64,000 nt of DNA, taken from Garcia nutans (taxonomy: Eukaryota; Streptophyta; Magnoliopsida; Malpighiales; Euphorbiaceae). Of this stretch, positions 25,151-37,779 are shown in pieces. Position 1 is the first letter of the stretch. The number at the start of each line of letters is the position of its first letter. The stretch is from assembly GCA_947685225.1 (NCBI GenBank), contig CANTUV010000032.1:20529501-20593500 (forward strand), given 5' to 3'. Made by a program: the position numbers and the translations under genes. The notes under the pieces were generated by a model. That model was given only the letters and a program-made list of their open reading frames with translations, had not been told where the DNA came from and did not search any database.

Positions 25151-26119
25151 AGCATAATACTATGAAAATTGATATTATATAAGGTTTCACACATTTAAAT
25201 TCACATTTAACATTTCATTTCTCATGACACACTCTTGTCATGCTTTTCACATTTCATCATTCTTCATTGTTTTCCACATTCATTACACATTTCTCATTTC
25301 ATCATATTCATCACTTTATTCATTTCACAATCTCTTTCACAATTCACATATGATACATATATGGCTCTCTACCACATATTAATGCACATTTTGCACTTAA
25401 CACACTTTGCACTATTATTACAATTAGCCATAGTCAAATGGCTAAATCATGCCATAAACAATTCATATTTAAATCACATAATTCTTGAATATACATTTCA
25501 CTATCATCAAAGTATGTTTTATCTATTAAATTGATAAAACATAACAAATACAATATGTAAAATTATTTACTTACCTCTAATAGCCATTTAACATCAAATT
25601 CGTCAAATCTTCACTCCCTTCTAATTCTTTACAATTTGATTCCTAATCAAGATATGAATACCCAAGTTATTGACAACATCAATATATATATCTCAATTAT
25701 ACAACTTAAATCCTTTATTTCCTTTTAACTCACAATATTTAGATCAATACTCAATATTCTCAAGTTCCTCTTAAATCAAAACTATAATAAACTTTAAAAT
25801 TAACAAAAATCGCAAAATCACCTCTTTTCTACCATAATACTAAAGATTCAAACATAATTCAACTAATAACACAATATCTCAACATGCAAACTAAACTTTT
25901 TGCTTTTTCCTTCTTAGTCTCGATCTAGATCTCCTCTTGTTGATCACTTATAGATGGGTTCTATCAATAGATCTTGTATTTCTCTCAGTTAATCAAGGGT
26001 TTTCTATGGTGAAAGATAGAGACATTTGAGAGAGAAAGTGAAAATGGCCAATTGAATGACTTGGAAAATTCTAGAACCATATATATATATATATATATAA
26101 AGGCCACAACAATGGCACC

Positions 26120-26395
26120 CAAAATCCACGCCCGTGGGGGATAGCTCAGCACCTTGCACTGCCTCAGTCAAACCATCACCACGACTGTGCCACCACAATC
26201 GCTATGCCCATGGGATCCAAACTGCCACTGTATTCTCAGACAGTCCAATCCATAAAGCCATGACCATGGCCCCTCCTTTGCCATGCTTGTGGGGTTGAAA
26301 CTGACACTACCAAATTAGGATAAATCCCGAAACCAAGCCAAAACAGATGCCACGGCCGTGGCTCACCAATGCCACACCCATGGGATCCAAAATCA
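26120..26395. repeat. CACGCCCGTGG palindrome cluster in A2 3' LTR
   Basis: Five to seven degenerate copies of CCACG(C/A)CC(G/A)TGGG and CATGACCATGGC-like words, spaced roughly 40 bases. Most are in two forms, one ending TGGGATC and one ending TGGCACC. Confidence 0.7.
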
Positions 26396-26445
26396 CACTG
26401 TTTCTCACTCCAAACATTAAGAATCCCAAAAATTAGGATGTTACA

Positions 26446-26464
26446 ATTCTCTCCCCCTTTTATA
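26446..26464 (-). other. Polypurine tract of A2
   Basis: On the minus strand AAAAGGGGGAGAGAAT abuts the TGTAACATCC LTR start and is preceded by a 'gaggatgaaatta' block, the same arrangement as at 15330-15355. Confidence 0.85.
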
Positions 26465-28164
26465 ATTTCATCCTCGAAATTATCCAGTACGATAATAAAC
26501 CATCCAAATTAAAACACAATCTTAAAATCTCATATGAAATTAATCATCTCATCAAATCATTATTTCATCAATTCACATAATCTCTACTCTCCCCCTTATG
26601 ATTATTATCAATCATCTTTTCACAATTTCATTACTTATCACTATACTTTCCATTCTAATCATAACAATCATGATAGATCATCATATCATCAATCAAATTA
26701 TCATTAGACAAAATCAATTCATCTCATTAGTATATACACATCATACATCTATTACACTACAAATATCTTATTACTTCATCATCTTATGAAATATACTCTC
26801 ATAATTATAAATTTAAAGGTTAATGACTTATACCTTAACACTGACTATTCAGTCATCACAGCCATTTCCAGATTTGTATCTCTGTTCAACCATCTCTTTT
26901 TTATATTTACAAATATATGTTCATAAAACCATAGGTAATAACAAGTCCCAACTCGCAATTAACAAATCTTAACATAATATAATTGCACATCTCCACTTTG
27001 ATTGCATTCCCATAGGTAATTCACCAACCCAACATATATATACACTCTGACCACAACGTAGTTAACATCTTTCTTATTTAACTACCCTTCTCTTAAATAA
27101 TTCCCTTATTTCTTACACATTTAATTCAATCTTTAAAATATCCTTTTCTCAATATTAGCATTAACATAATATCTTTAAACTTACTCTGCTGATAATCAAC
27201 TTCTTTCTCCTATTACTATTTACCATTGACATACCTTAACTCAATTCATGTCCATACTGACATCAGAACATTGCATCATACCTATCATCAAATATATTTC
27301 ATATTCTTAATACAACTATACATATTGAATCTCAATAATTACTTGCAAGCTTACCACATTCCAGAACAATTGATCTAACTATCATAATATTAACATCACA
27401 ACCTTATTCTATTCTAGTCAACCTTTGGCCTATTTAAATTCATCATTCTATCTCAATTCATAACCTAACTCTATTAGGTCAAACTTATTCTAAAATTCCA
27501 ATTCTCTTTGCATCCATCATCACAAATAATATTCATTTCAACTTTCTGAAGCTAATGATTGTATACAACCAACATACATCATTTCATATAATTTTTTCCA
27601 TATTCACATTTCTTTTCCATTATCTTACTACATTTTCATCTTATTACCACACTTTACAAAATTGATTTTCTTTCACATTATTCCATTTACTCTTTTCTTT
27701 TCCATAACCATTCACAATTCATTCATTTATCCCTAACTTATCACATTTTCACAATTCTCTTCTCATTTCATACTTTCTAAGGTTACAAACAAATCTCTAA
27801 CACATGATTTTGAGACTGGACCATGCAAACTATAAGTCTTGCCCGTATCTCATAAAATAAATTATTAATTTAATCAAAACAATCCCATAGTTGTGGCATC
27901 TCAGGCCCATGCCTGTGGGTATCAAAACTAGTTTGCCAATATTCTAAACAAATCTCACGGCCATGGCACATCAATGACCACACTTCTGGCTTACAAACTA
28001 ACACTACCCTCTCTATAAATCTTCCTGAAATAGTTCAAATCTTAATGCCATGCTTGTGTCCCACTGGTCACATGCCCGTGGCATCTCAAAATCACACTTT
28101 TACTCTTATTCCCTTGTTTCATTAGCCTAAACACATGTTCTAACCACACAATCATCAACAACTC

Positions 28165-28198
<34 letters not shown>

Positions 28199-28850
28199 TC
28201 ATTCACATGCTAATTTTATTAATTTTTTTACTCCATTTTCAATCCATACTTTACAAAATTCTCATTCATTCCTTTTTCATAGCAATTTTACCAAATATCA
28301 TTCAATGCGCTTGCATAAAAATTCATTACATCAAATTTCATTCTTCTATAATCAAACTAACTTTTTCACTTCCATAATCTTTCTATTACACTTCTCTTTT
28401 CCTATTTCTCTTCCTTACAATCTCTTGTTTATACATATTTATATTACAATATGCTATAACGAACATAACTCATTTAATTCAACATTATTTCATTTATTTT
28501 TTTTATCCATATGCAAGGATTTCACTTTCTTTTATAACCTTATAACTCAATTCTAACAACATTCAAAAACTTAATTTCTTATCAATTATTCCACTTCTTT
28601 ATATAATCAAACAAACTTATAAATTTTCCAATTTCATTTCTTTCTCTAGCTTTACTCTCATGTGCAACCTCATTTTCCCACATTATCATCAAACTCCAAT
28701 AATTCAAACACATCCCATCATAAGCCACATAATGCCACATCCGAGACCAACTTAAGTGTCAATATATATATGCATGTATTATAATTCGTTTCACTTTTCC
28801 AAAGTTTCCATTTCATTTTCAAAAGCCCACTTAGGCTGAGAATCTCAAAC
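26465..28850 (-). other. Interior of A2, no coding recognised
   Basis: 2.4 kb of pyrimidine-rich plus strand (purine-rich on the element strand) without a credible frame. A cluster of CATGCCCGTGGC-like palindromes lies at 27890-28085 and an AT dinucleotide run at 28165-28198. An 83-codon plus-strand frame at 28305-28556 is low-complexity and antisense. Confidence 0.6.
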
Positions 28851-28866
28851 CTTAGCTTTGATACTA
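28851..28866 (-). other. Primer-binding site of A2 (initiator-Met type, mutated)
   Basis: On the minus strand TAGTATCAAAGC follows the 5' LTR by a few bases, against the usual TGGTATCAGAGC. Both differences are G to A, as expected from cytosine deamination on the opposite strand. Confidence 0.78.
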
Positions 28867-29454
28867 AAAATGTGACACCCTCATTTTCTGTATACATATA
28901 TGACATACAACCCATATGCATATTGCACATATACAAATTGTAAGAATGCATTATTAAAAAATATTTCGAACTACTTCTGTTCAACATTCAAATATTTGTA
29001 TAATTAATAAAAGGGAATATTGATTTAATAAAATACAATTCTATAAAATATAATTTACTCAAACTTGTAATCTCAATGTAAATTTCTCATTATTGCTTAT
29101 ATACATATGCCCAATTCACAAAATGGTAAATCTATACATGAATGAACCACCTTCTAAGTTGGTCTTAGAGCACCCCAAATCTCTATGTGGCAAGAACCGA
29201 TTATCATCTTTTGGACAACAATCTTCTAACATGCGTGATTCACACAACCGCGCTAAGCTGAAAGCTTTGTAGTACAAATCAAGAAATACCATGCTTGATA
29301 CATTTAATTTAGAAACCACATTTACATACGTTTTCATTTGACAACAACATCATTATATTCATTACAAAATCATCTTACAAGTCATTCACATACACTGGGC
29401 CCATAAGAAAACCTATATAATATTCAAGTTCTAGAGTCATTGCTTTGGACTCAT

Positions 29455-29575
29455 GTTTGACACCCAGTGTCTAGCCCGAAGGCAATAATAGTGATTCCCA
29501 GTGTCTGGCCTGAAGGCAATATAATAATAGCGCCCATCATCTGGCTCGAAGGCAATATCACCAAACACAATACTC
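29455..29575 (-). repeat. 'ggctagacactgggtgtc' array in A2 5' LTR
   Basis: Three units (CCCAGTGTCTAGCCCGAAGG and variants), the partner of 25048-25150. Confidence 0.75.
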
Positions 29576-30519
29576 TGGAAATTGATATTATACAAGGTTT
29601 AACACATTTCAATTCACATTTAACATTTCATTTCTCATGACACACTCTTTTCATGCTTTTCACATTTCATCATTCTTCACCATTTCCACATTCATTACAC
29701 ATTTCCCGTTTCATCATATTCATCACTTTATTCATTTCACAATCTCTTTCACAATTCACATATGATACGTATATATCTCTCTACCACATATTAATGCACA
29801 TTTTGTACTTAACACACTTTGCACTATTATTACATTTAGCCATAGTCAAATGACTAAATCATGCCATAAATAATTCATATTTAAATCACATAATTCATGA
29901 ATATGCATTTCACTATCATCAAAGTATGTTTTATCTATTCAATTGATAAAACATAACAAATACAATATGTACAATTATGTACTTACCTCTAATAGCCCAT
30001 TCAATGTCAAATTCATCAAATCTTCACTCCCTTCTAATTTTTCACAACTTGATTCCTAATCAAGATATGGATACCCAAGTTATTGATAACATCAATATAT
30101 ATCTCAATTATATAACTTCAATCCTCTCTTTCCTTTTAACTCACAATATTTGGATCCATACTCAATACTCTCAAGTTCCTCTCAAATCAAAACTATAATA
30201 AACTTTAAAATTAACAATAATCACAAAATAACCTCATTTCTATCATAATACTAAAGATTCAAACATAATACAACTAATAACACAATATCTCAACTTACAA
30301 ACTAACCTTTTTTCCTTTTTCCTTCTTATTCTTGATCCAAATCTCCTCTTGTTAATCACTTCTAGAGGGGTTCTATAAATAGATCTTGTGTTTCTCTCAC
30401 TTAATCAAGGGTTTTATATGGTGAAAGAGAGAGAAATTTAAGAGAGAAAGTGAAAATAGTCAGTTGAATGACTTAGAAAATTCTAGAACCTCATAAATAT
30501 AAATGAAGGCCATGACCAT

Positions 30520-30800
30520 GGCACCCAAAAGCCATGCCCGTGGGGAACAGTTCAGTACCTTGTACCACCTCAGTCAAACAATCACCATGACCGTGGCACC
30601 CTAATCACCACGCCCATGGGATGCAAACTGCCACTGCATTCAAAAATCAATTCCCAGACAGTCCGATCCATAAGGCCACAAACGTGGCCCCTCCATTGCC
30701 ACTCCCGTGGGATTGAAACCTACACTGCAAGATTAGGATAAATCCTTAAACAAAACAAAAATAGATGCCATGACCGTGGCTCACCAATGCCACACCCGTG
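30520..30800. repeat. CACGCCCGTGGG palindrome cluster in A2 5' LTR
   Basis: Seven or so copies alternating between 'catgaccatggcacc' and 'cacgcccatgggat' forms, the same order as in 26120-26395. Confidence 0.72.
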
Positions 30801-30868
30801 GGATCAAAAACCACACTATTTCTCACTCCAAACATCAAGAATCTCAGAAATTGGGATGTTACACTGAG

Positions 30869-32102
30869 TATGGTAGTCAAAGCGATATAAGAGATACCCA
30901 TTTCAATCCATGATTCAACACATTAGTTGGTAACTTCTCCAAGACCTTACAAATGATCTTTTCATTAGCCCACTTTTACCCAATGTGTTCTTTAAGATTT
31001 GACAGTGCAACACACTTCCCTAATCTCAAAGGCCCATGTTATAAGAATCTCTTTTTTTTTAATTAAAATCAAATTTTAGCTTTGTCAAATTAGTATCATT
31101 ATACCTCAGGACTTAATTTTTCTAAATTAATATGTCTATAACACGAAAACCCTAGATATTGTACTAATCTTGGGAGTTAATTCCATTTAAGCAAGACCGT
31201 TATTCAGGTTTACTATTCCATTTAAACTTGGGAATCAATAGAAATCTAGATTTAATTAGTATGATATTGATCTTTTTTTTTCCACAATTTTCCTTTTAGA
31301 ATATCAAATCTAAGACTTTCAAGATTACAGACTTAGAGCTGTGTTGGATGAAAGATGGTCTTTCCCTTATTTCTTTGATTCACTTGAGCCTTTGGCTAGG
31401 CTAGACCAATTCAAGTCAAAATGTCCTCATAAACTAAGCGGAAGTCTTTTGTTGCTTTAGGTAAAAAGAACTATGTTGGCATTCTAAATTGCCTTTTTTG
31501 GATTTTATTTTATTTTCTCTTTTATTTTCTTCTTTTATTTTTTTTTTTGTGTTCTAGCTATAAGAAAGTTGTCTTGTTTATACCATCTTATGCTTTTGGC
31601 TATGAATGAGTGGAGTAGTGCGAGTAAGCTCCAATAAGGATGAATCTTTTGCTACTTTAATGTCACTTCAATGATGAAATAGATCTGAGATATTAAGTCT
31701 AGTTTAGGTAAACTTCAATTATCCTTATAGTCTTGTTTATGCATCCTCTTCTTTGATGCTCTTGCCTCTTAGTTCCTCAGCAATCATCAAACTTGTCATA
31801 AGTATCACAACAACATAGGGTAGGTGATTGGGTTCATAATCCAATAAAGAAACAAGCTAAAATCTCATGAAGGCTCAAACAAACAAACTAGGGATTGATA
31901 TTTAATAGGGTGGATACTAGTTTTTGGCTAACCAAACAATGCCTAGATCATCGCTCTCTTAAATAAGCAAAGTTCAACTTTGCCTCAAAATCAAAGCATG
32001 TTCTAAGATCGACTAAGACCTAGATAAAGGTAATTATGCAGGAGCATTCTCTAAGTAAGCATCACAGCTCAATACTATTGAATAATTCCCTCATCTAGTA
32101 AG
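30869..32102 (-). other. Element X interior segment
   Basis: Collinear with 45590-47500 of element Y ('cctcaggacttaattttt', 'ggaagtcttttgttg', 'attgatatttaatagggtgg', 'tttcacctcaaaa'), without the mini-element found in Y at 46510. Non-coding; contains T-rich runs near 31050 and 31500-31545. Confidence 0.75.
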
Positions 32103-32107
32103 TCATT

Positions 32108-33913
32108 TGTTTGGACTCAGTCCTAGCTATCTACAAATGCACGGGTCGTATCAAGTAATACAGTGATAAGAAGAGTATCGTTCCCACGAGAAAAGTTGCT
32201 TTAAGTACTAAACAATTAAACTGATTATTATTTGGAAGGAAAAATTTAATTTATGAATGAATTAAACTTGAAAAATAAATTATTTGAATTTAAATCTAAT
32301 AATATGAAACTTAGGGTTAAGTCACCTTTATGAGTTTATTATGGATTTTCTAAACTATTGATTTTAATTCATTTTCCCTTTTGATTAATGGTTGAATTCT
32401 CCTTAATTAAGCTTAAGTCTCTCTTAAGTACTAAAGCTAATATCAATTTAACCATTATGTCTACTCTCATGATCTTAAGTAATTAAATCAATTCATTAAG
32501 TTATGTGAGAATCTTGAATCAACCTCTTAAGTGCTTAACCTTATCTCTAAGTGAAAAACTTCCTTAAGATTGTTATCTCCATGGACAAATATTATGCTTC
32601 CACTCTTGCTCCATCACACAACATCTAAATTCAATTAATTATTGGCCAAATAATCAAAGCATTAAGATCAAAGATAACAAAATAATCAAAAGTAAACTTA
32701 GTTAAATCAATTAGGCAATAAGTATTCCATAATACACTCAATAAAAGAGCCTAACCCTAAAAAGAGTTTAGTTCCTCATATTTAAAGTAAAAACACAATA
32801 TTTATTAATTAAGACATAAAAACAAGAAAGAGAAAACTCTTGGTCTTGATTTTGAGAAGAACTCCTTTAGGACTTCTTGAATCTCTTCCTTGAAACCCTA
32901 ATTCATTCTTCTCTCAAAAGAAAGACTAGAATTTAATCTAATACAAGTATAAAAATAAAGAATCAACCTTACTACACCACACTTGTATTCAACGCTCTCT
33001 TGTTTATAAATCACACACTAACTTTTATCTAAATCAAAGACTCATCTATCATAACATCACCTACTTAAATTTTTGGAGGAATGGTGTTTATATAGAGTGC
33101 TTGGAGGCTTCTTGATGGTGGAAAGCTATTAAATACAAGTTGTAGATGTTTAGATCTTCAAAATTCAATTTGTTTTGGCTTAAAGTCATCATTTTCTACC
33201 CCATGGTCGTGGCTTGGGTTTATTTAGACTGTTCTAAGCTGTTTTCCAGCTGTAAATGGCGGCTTTGTGGGCCACAGTCATGGAATTTTCATTGCCAAGG
33301 TCATGGCATTTGAATTGAGGCTTCAAATTCTGCCTTTTCTTCTTATTCTTGGCTCAGGCAGTAAGGAAATAGATCCCACGGTCGTGACTTTTGAATGCCA
33401 AGGTTGCGGCTTTTGATTTGCTTTTGTAATTTGAAAAATTCCTTCAAAACAAAGCCAAAATCAATGGTACGGTCGTAGTTTTGAGCCCCACGGTTGTGGC
33501 CTTCAAAATGCTTATGCTCTTGCAATTTTTGTCATTAAAAAATTTGGACAGCTTCAAATCAAATCCCATGGCTATGGCTTTTTGGCAGTCATGGCCCTGG
33601 GATTCAAAACGAATCTAGACCTCTTGAATTTTCATCTTTAATTTCATTTTCAAGTTCATAATCATGTATCATGATTTATAAGACAATGTAAATTCATTTT
33701 CTTCCATTTTTGAGCTTGTTTTGACCTCCTTTTATTTTTCTCCAATTTTCCATGATTTTTAGCCAAAATAAGCTATTTCTTCATACTTATAACTCCGTAC
33801 TTGAAATAATGAATATTCTAGCTTTCACAATAAAAATTGATCAAATTCAATTGATAACAATAAAAATATAACTAGAATAATCATAAATTTATATGCAAAA
33901 TATGGTCTTATCA
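32108..33913 (-). repeat. 3' LTR of element D
   Basis: It runs TGTTTGGACTC to GTCTTATCA on the plus strand, aligned throughout with 37780-39536 ('ctatctacaaatgcacgggtcg', 'cttagggttaagtcacc', 'gatcatgtatcatgatt'). Palindrome cluster at 33190-33605. Confidence 0.88.
33190..33605. repeat. CCACGGTCGTGGC palindrome cluster in D 3' LTR
   Basis: About eight degenerate copies (CCCATGGTCGTGGCTT, CCACGGTTGTGGCC, CATGGCTATGGC and others), often preceded by 'gaatgcca' or 'caaaatc'. Confidence 0.7.
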
Positions 33914-33930
33914 ACTCCCCCAAGCTTATA
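33914..33930 (-). other. Polypurine tract of element D
   Basis: Minus strand AAGCTTGGGGGAGT directly before the LTR start TGATAAGACC, a typical Athila/Tat polypurine tract. Confidence 0.85.
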
Positions 33931-35440
33931 TCGTTGCTTGTCCTCAAGCAACAAGAACAATCTCACTCATAATAGGCCTCATTTTATGTTAAGCATTCTT
34001 ATGATTTTGATATACAAAAATTTAAACAAATAAAACTTTAAAACTCAATTCTAAATCAAGTTCAATAACTTTACTTACTTCATTTTCCCTTATGTATTCA
34101 AGAAGTTTTAGCCAGATGTAACCAATTATTGCACTTTAGATAGGCACATACTCTCTTTATTATTAAAGATTTTTTATAGAGTTCAAAGAAACTCACTGAT
34201 CTCATATGCATGTTTAATTAAACTTTCTCCACTAATAGACCTTACTAACTTAAGAAAAATTTAAAGGTCTTTTTAAGCTTGTAATGGGGACTAAAAGGGT
34301 TAAGGCTAAAGTGCCGTTTAATAACTAGGTCTTTCATCTTTTGAATATCTTCCAACTATAATTTACATTTGGTTTGCTCCTTTTCTTAACTTAATTTGTC
34401 CTCCCTTGTTTTGACATACTTTACTTATGGGGATATACATATTTCTTTGTTTTTTTTGTTTTTTTTTATTTTTCCCCAAACTTGAGCTTTAATTAGGAGA
34501 TCTATTTGTAGGAGCTATGATATTCTCTAAATGAAATTGAGTATAAATACATTTACAGTAAGAAAATATGTCAAAAGATAATCAACCTAAAAAAGGGTAG
34601 TTATTAGGGCTACATTTATGAAAAGAAGAGAAAGCTTAAAAATATTCAATTTTGGCTCAAAAAAGGACAGTTAGAGGCAATGTTTAAATATGGTGGATAT
34701 AAGAATTTGGCTACACAAACAATGCCTAAATCATCTTTTTCTCTACTTAGTAAAGTTCAATTTCACCTCAAAAGTTCTTTTAAACATGTTCTTGGCTTAG
34801 GCATAACATAATAAAAAATAAATGACAAAAGAGTAGGAGCCCTCTCTAAGTAAGCATACACAATTGATTACTTTCAACTAAAGTCAAGATGCATTTAGGT
34901 TAAAATCCATGAAGTACAACTCTTCACAAATTTTTTTCATCTCAAAATTTAAAATTTTGAGAGATAAATTTAAGGATATTAACATAATTACCATTGATGA
35001 ATCACAAATAAGTATTGGCCTATCATGAACTCAATCATTCAAGTACAAGATTTCAAGCAAAATTTAAAAAAAAAAATTACCATGCTTGAAAAAAAATTTC
35101 AGTAGGTACCCTATATCCCAATATTTATAAAAATGTAAATGAATTCAAAAAGGAATCAAATATTTTACTAAATTTCTTAAGCTAAAATCTCCCCCAAGCT
35201 TGAAGCTTTTCACTATTCTCAGTGGTTTAGACATTAGGTGGAGAAGGGGGTGTGCATGTACATTCTTATTTTTGCAAGAAGAATCCATCCAAAAGCTCAT
35301 TTCCATCCAAGTTCATCCTAAAACAAAACACAAAATCAAAACACAAAAATAAAACTAAAAACAAAATAAAAAGTTTAAATAAAACATTGGGTTGCCTCCC
35401 AATAAACGCTAATTTATACTCTTTAGCTTGACTATAACTT
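33931..35440 (-). other. Element D 3' non-coding interior
   Basis: 1.5 kb with no coding, containing a second purine-rich tract near 35190 (minus AAGCTTGGGGGAGATTTT) and the TTGCCTCCCAATAAACGC landmark at 35395. Polymerase and integrase would be expected here in an autonomous relative. Confidence 0.6.
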
Positions 35441-35447
35441 CTAATCC

Positions 35448-36098
35448 TCAAGGTAAAAGATCACAAATCACTTCCTCTCCTAAGATGTTGTTTGCTATGT
35501 GATATTTCCCAAAGTCTTGATATCCTTCAAGTGGTGGTTGCGGAGATGCCTCAAAAGTACTAGAAGAATTATCTACTTCCTTGTTATCAACTTCACTAGT
35601 AGGGCCTTGAATTGTAAAAAAAGGGTCTTTTAATGTTGTCATGTTGAATTTTACATATTCATCCCCTACTTTCAAAGTAAGATTGCCACCTTCCATATTA
35701 ATTATAGCTCTTGTAGTTGTTAAGAAAGGTCTCCCCAAAATTAGTGGAATGCCTACATCTTCATATAAATACAAGATCACAAAATCAGTAGGAATGTAGA
35801 ACTTATCCACTTTAACTCGAATGTTCTCAACAATTCCCATCAGATATTTTACTGAGCGATATGCAAGTTGTAATGATTTCTTTTTAGGTTTCATTTGTAT
35901 GATTCTTAATTTCTTAAAAATTGAAAAAGGCATTAGACTAATGCTAGAACCTAAATCACATAAAGCATTTTGGAAATTAATTTCACCAATTTTACAAGGA
36001 ATAGAAAAACTCCATAGATCTATAAATTTAGAAGGGATCTTATCCTGAAGAAGATTACTTGACTCTTCAGTAAGTGCAATATTTGCATTTTGCTCCAT
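35448..36098 (-). pseudogene. Retropepsin-like aspartic protease of element D
   Basis: A 216-codon frame on the minus strand. The catalytic triplet region is CDLGSSISLMP near residue 47 (family form DLGAS), with the catalytic aspartate present. The second half has the ILGRPFL flap/closing motif near residue 120, then MEGGNLTLKVGDE. Upstream SNLLQDKIPSKFIDLWSFSIPCKIG matches the usual 'LP.K..DPGSF.IPC.IG' lead-in of Athila/Tat proteases. Such proteases mature the gag polyprotein. The frame ends in ordinary sequence before the non-coding tail, and gag before it is broken, so expression from this copy is unlikely. The protease itself shows no internal stop, unlike everything else in element D. 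Confidence 0.8.
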
Positions 36099-36217
36099 CT
36101 TTTCTTTAGAAATTGAGGGAAAGGAATAGGCGGCACATAAGGTTTAACCTCTTGGTTTACTGGTGCTTCCTCTTTTTTAGCTTCATTTTCTTTCATTGTC
36201 GGTTGAGAGGAATGGAT

Positions 36218-37495
36218 TTATAGAATTGGGGGCTCTAGTGAAGAATCTTCAAGTTGTATGCTATTTAGGAAAATAGCATTACAATGTTCTCTTGGATTGA
36301 TTTTTGGTTGGCTAGGAAGAGCTCCTTGTGGTCGAGTATTAAGAGAACTTACTATTTGACCAACTTGAATTTCAAGGTTTCTATTTTGGATTGCAAGTTG
36401 TTCCATCGGTAATTCAAGCCTATCATATTATTTTTCTATCTTATCAAATCTTTCTGATGTTACTCCAATAAATTTCTCCAGGGCAGACTCATATAATGGT
36501 TTTCTTAAGAGGTGGATCCTTGATTTTGGTTTTTCATGTATGGAGGTTGATATGGAGCTTTTTGGTTAATTTGGTTTCCCCATGACAAATTTGGATGATT
36601 TCTCCACGTTGGGTTAGAATTATCTCCTTGAAAGTTTTGACCCCTATATTAATTCCCTAAAAATTAGAGTTGCTCCATAATTCTACAATCTATTATCTCA
36701 TGGTTTCCTCCACATCATTCACATGCTAGAGATGATGATGACAAATTGACATGCTCCAATTTCTTAACAATTGTATCCACTTTAGCTGCAAGTAAAGAAA
36801 AATTATCAATTTCATGTAAACCTACAACTCTTTTATGCATACCTCATTTTAAAGTCCAATGATAATTATTTGATGCCATTTCTTCAATTAAATCATTGGC
36901 TTTTGAAGGAGATTTATTCTTTATTTCAGTTCCCACTACTGTATCAATTGTTCCTTTGATATTTGGATGAAGACCATTACAAAAAGTTTGAATCAAAAGC
37001 CATTATGGTACTCCATGGTGCGAACACTTTCTTTGTAAATTTTTAAAATGTTCCCAAGCTTCATACAAACTTTCTCCATCTAATTGAATAAAGCTTGTGA
37101 TATCATTTCTCAAATTAACCATTTTTATTGTTGGAAAATATTTGGCAAGAAAAACTGTGGCTAATTGATCCCATGTTGTGAACGTGCCTGATGGTTTTTG
37201 AAGTGAGCCAATCCTTCGCTTGGTCATTCAAAGAAACTGGAAAAAGACGCAAACAAATAGCATCATCAGATACACCATTAATTTTAAAAGTGCCACACAT
37301 TTCTAAGAAATTAGATATATGAGCATAGGCATCTTCGTGTGGTAAGCCATGAAAAACTGATTGTTGAATGAAATTAATAAGTGCTGGTTTTAAATCAAAA
37401 GTGTTGGCTTGAACATGTGATTTAGCTATTCTGGATCTTGGTTGAGCAGAGGGCATAACATATTGCTTAAGAGTCATATTTTGTGGATCTCCCAT
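36218..37495 (-). pseudogene. Gag polyprotein relic of element D
   Basis: Three minus-strand blocks make up one decayed gag. The first (37495-37115) holds NTFDLKPALINFIQQSVFHGLPHEDAYAH split here as the typical 'F.G....DA..H...FLE.C.TFK..GVSDDAI.LRLFP.SL.DQAKDWL' retrotransposon gag pattern. The second (37227-37003) continues in another frame with TTWDQLATVFLAKYFP and GESLYEAWEHFK. The switch near 37200-37227 is a frameshift. A zinc knuckle follows near 36686-36724 in the form CxxCGGNHEIIDC with a TGA at the third position. The last block (36406-36218) is the C-terminal MEQLAIQNRNLEIQVGQI helix. Gag would form the virus-like particle; this copy cannot. Confidence 0.75.
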
Positions 37496-37719
37496 GGTTG
37501 ATTCTTCGTCAGATGAATCGGTTGATTTTCAATTTTAAGACTTACTGTCGAAGTTCCTTTTACTGTTTGTTCTTCTTTCCTCTCTTTCTTCTTTTTTCCT
37601 AAAAAGTCGTTCAATTTCTGGATTATATGGCTCAAGTTTTGTATTAGGATTTTTTTGCATATAAACAAAAAAATTTTTTTAATTAAAATTAAATTAAAAA
37701 AAATAAAATTCCAAAGCAA
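37474..37719 (-). other. Element D gag leader
   Basis: The minus-strand frame here is low-complexity at its start and runs into the 37115-37495 gag frame by overlap. It may include the true gag N-terminus, but a start cannot be fixed. Confidence 0.35.
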
Positions 37720-37755
37720 TAACAGTTTAATATTATTAATATCAAAGCGGTCGCT

Positions 37756-37773
37756 TCCCCGACAACGGGGCTA
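37756..37773 (-). other. Primer-binding site of element D (tRNA-Asp type)
   Basis: On the minus strand TAGCCCCGTTGTCGGGGA lies seven bases after the 5' LTR. It is close to the Athila/Tat site TGGCGCCGTTGTCGGGGA, generally taken to pair with tRNA-Asp. Element E has the same kind of site at 59995. Confidence 0.75.
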
Positions 37774-37779
37774 AAAACT

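Larger units (their letters stand above)
24668..26445 (-). repeat. 3' LTR of A2, proximal part
   Basis: Continues the LTR begun at 18647-18856 and ends TAGGATGTTACA at 26445. Matches 29090-30863 throughout. Confidence 0.88.
18647..30863 (-). mobile_element. Element A2: family-A element, minus strand, TSD CTGAG, carrying element C
   Basis: The ends are TGTGACACCC (18647) and GGATGTTACA (30863), flanked by a perfect CTGAG at 18642-18646 and 30864-30868. The LTRs are 28871-30863 (5', 1993 bases) and 18647-18856 plus 24668-26445 (3', about 1990 bases once element C is removed). The primer site is at 28851-28866 and the polypurine tract at 26446-26464. The 2.4-kb interior shows no coding. The left part matches element X on both flanks, confirming insertion into X. 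LTRs are shorter than A1's but share end sequences, the 'ggctagacactgggtgtc' array and 'caaagyartgactct' type block. Confidence 0.88.
28871..30863 (-). repeat. 5' LTR of A2
   Basis: Complete at 1993 bases, TGTAACATCC to GGGTGTCACA on the minus strand. Includes the 'ggctag' array at 29455-29575 and the CACGCCCGTGGG cluster at 30520-30800. Confidence 0.88.

Noticed and set aside
26004..26198. 64-codon frame on the minus strand
   Set aside because: Runs through an AT dinucleotide run and the palindrome cluster of an LTR; not conserved in the sister LTR.
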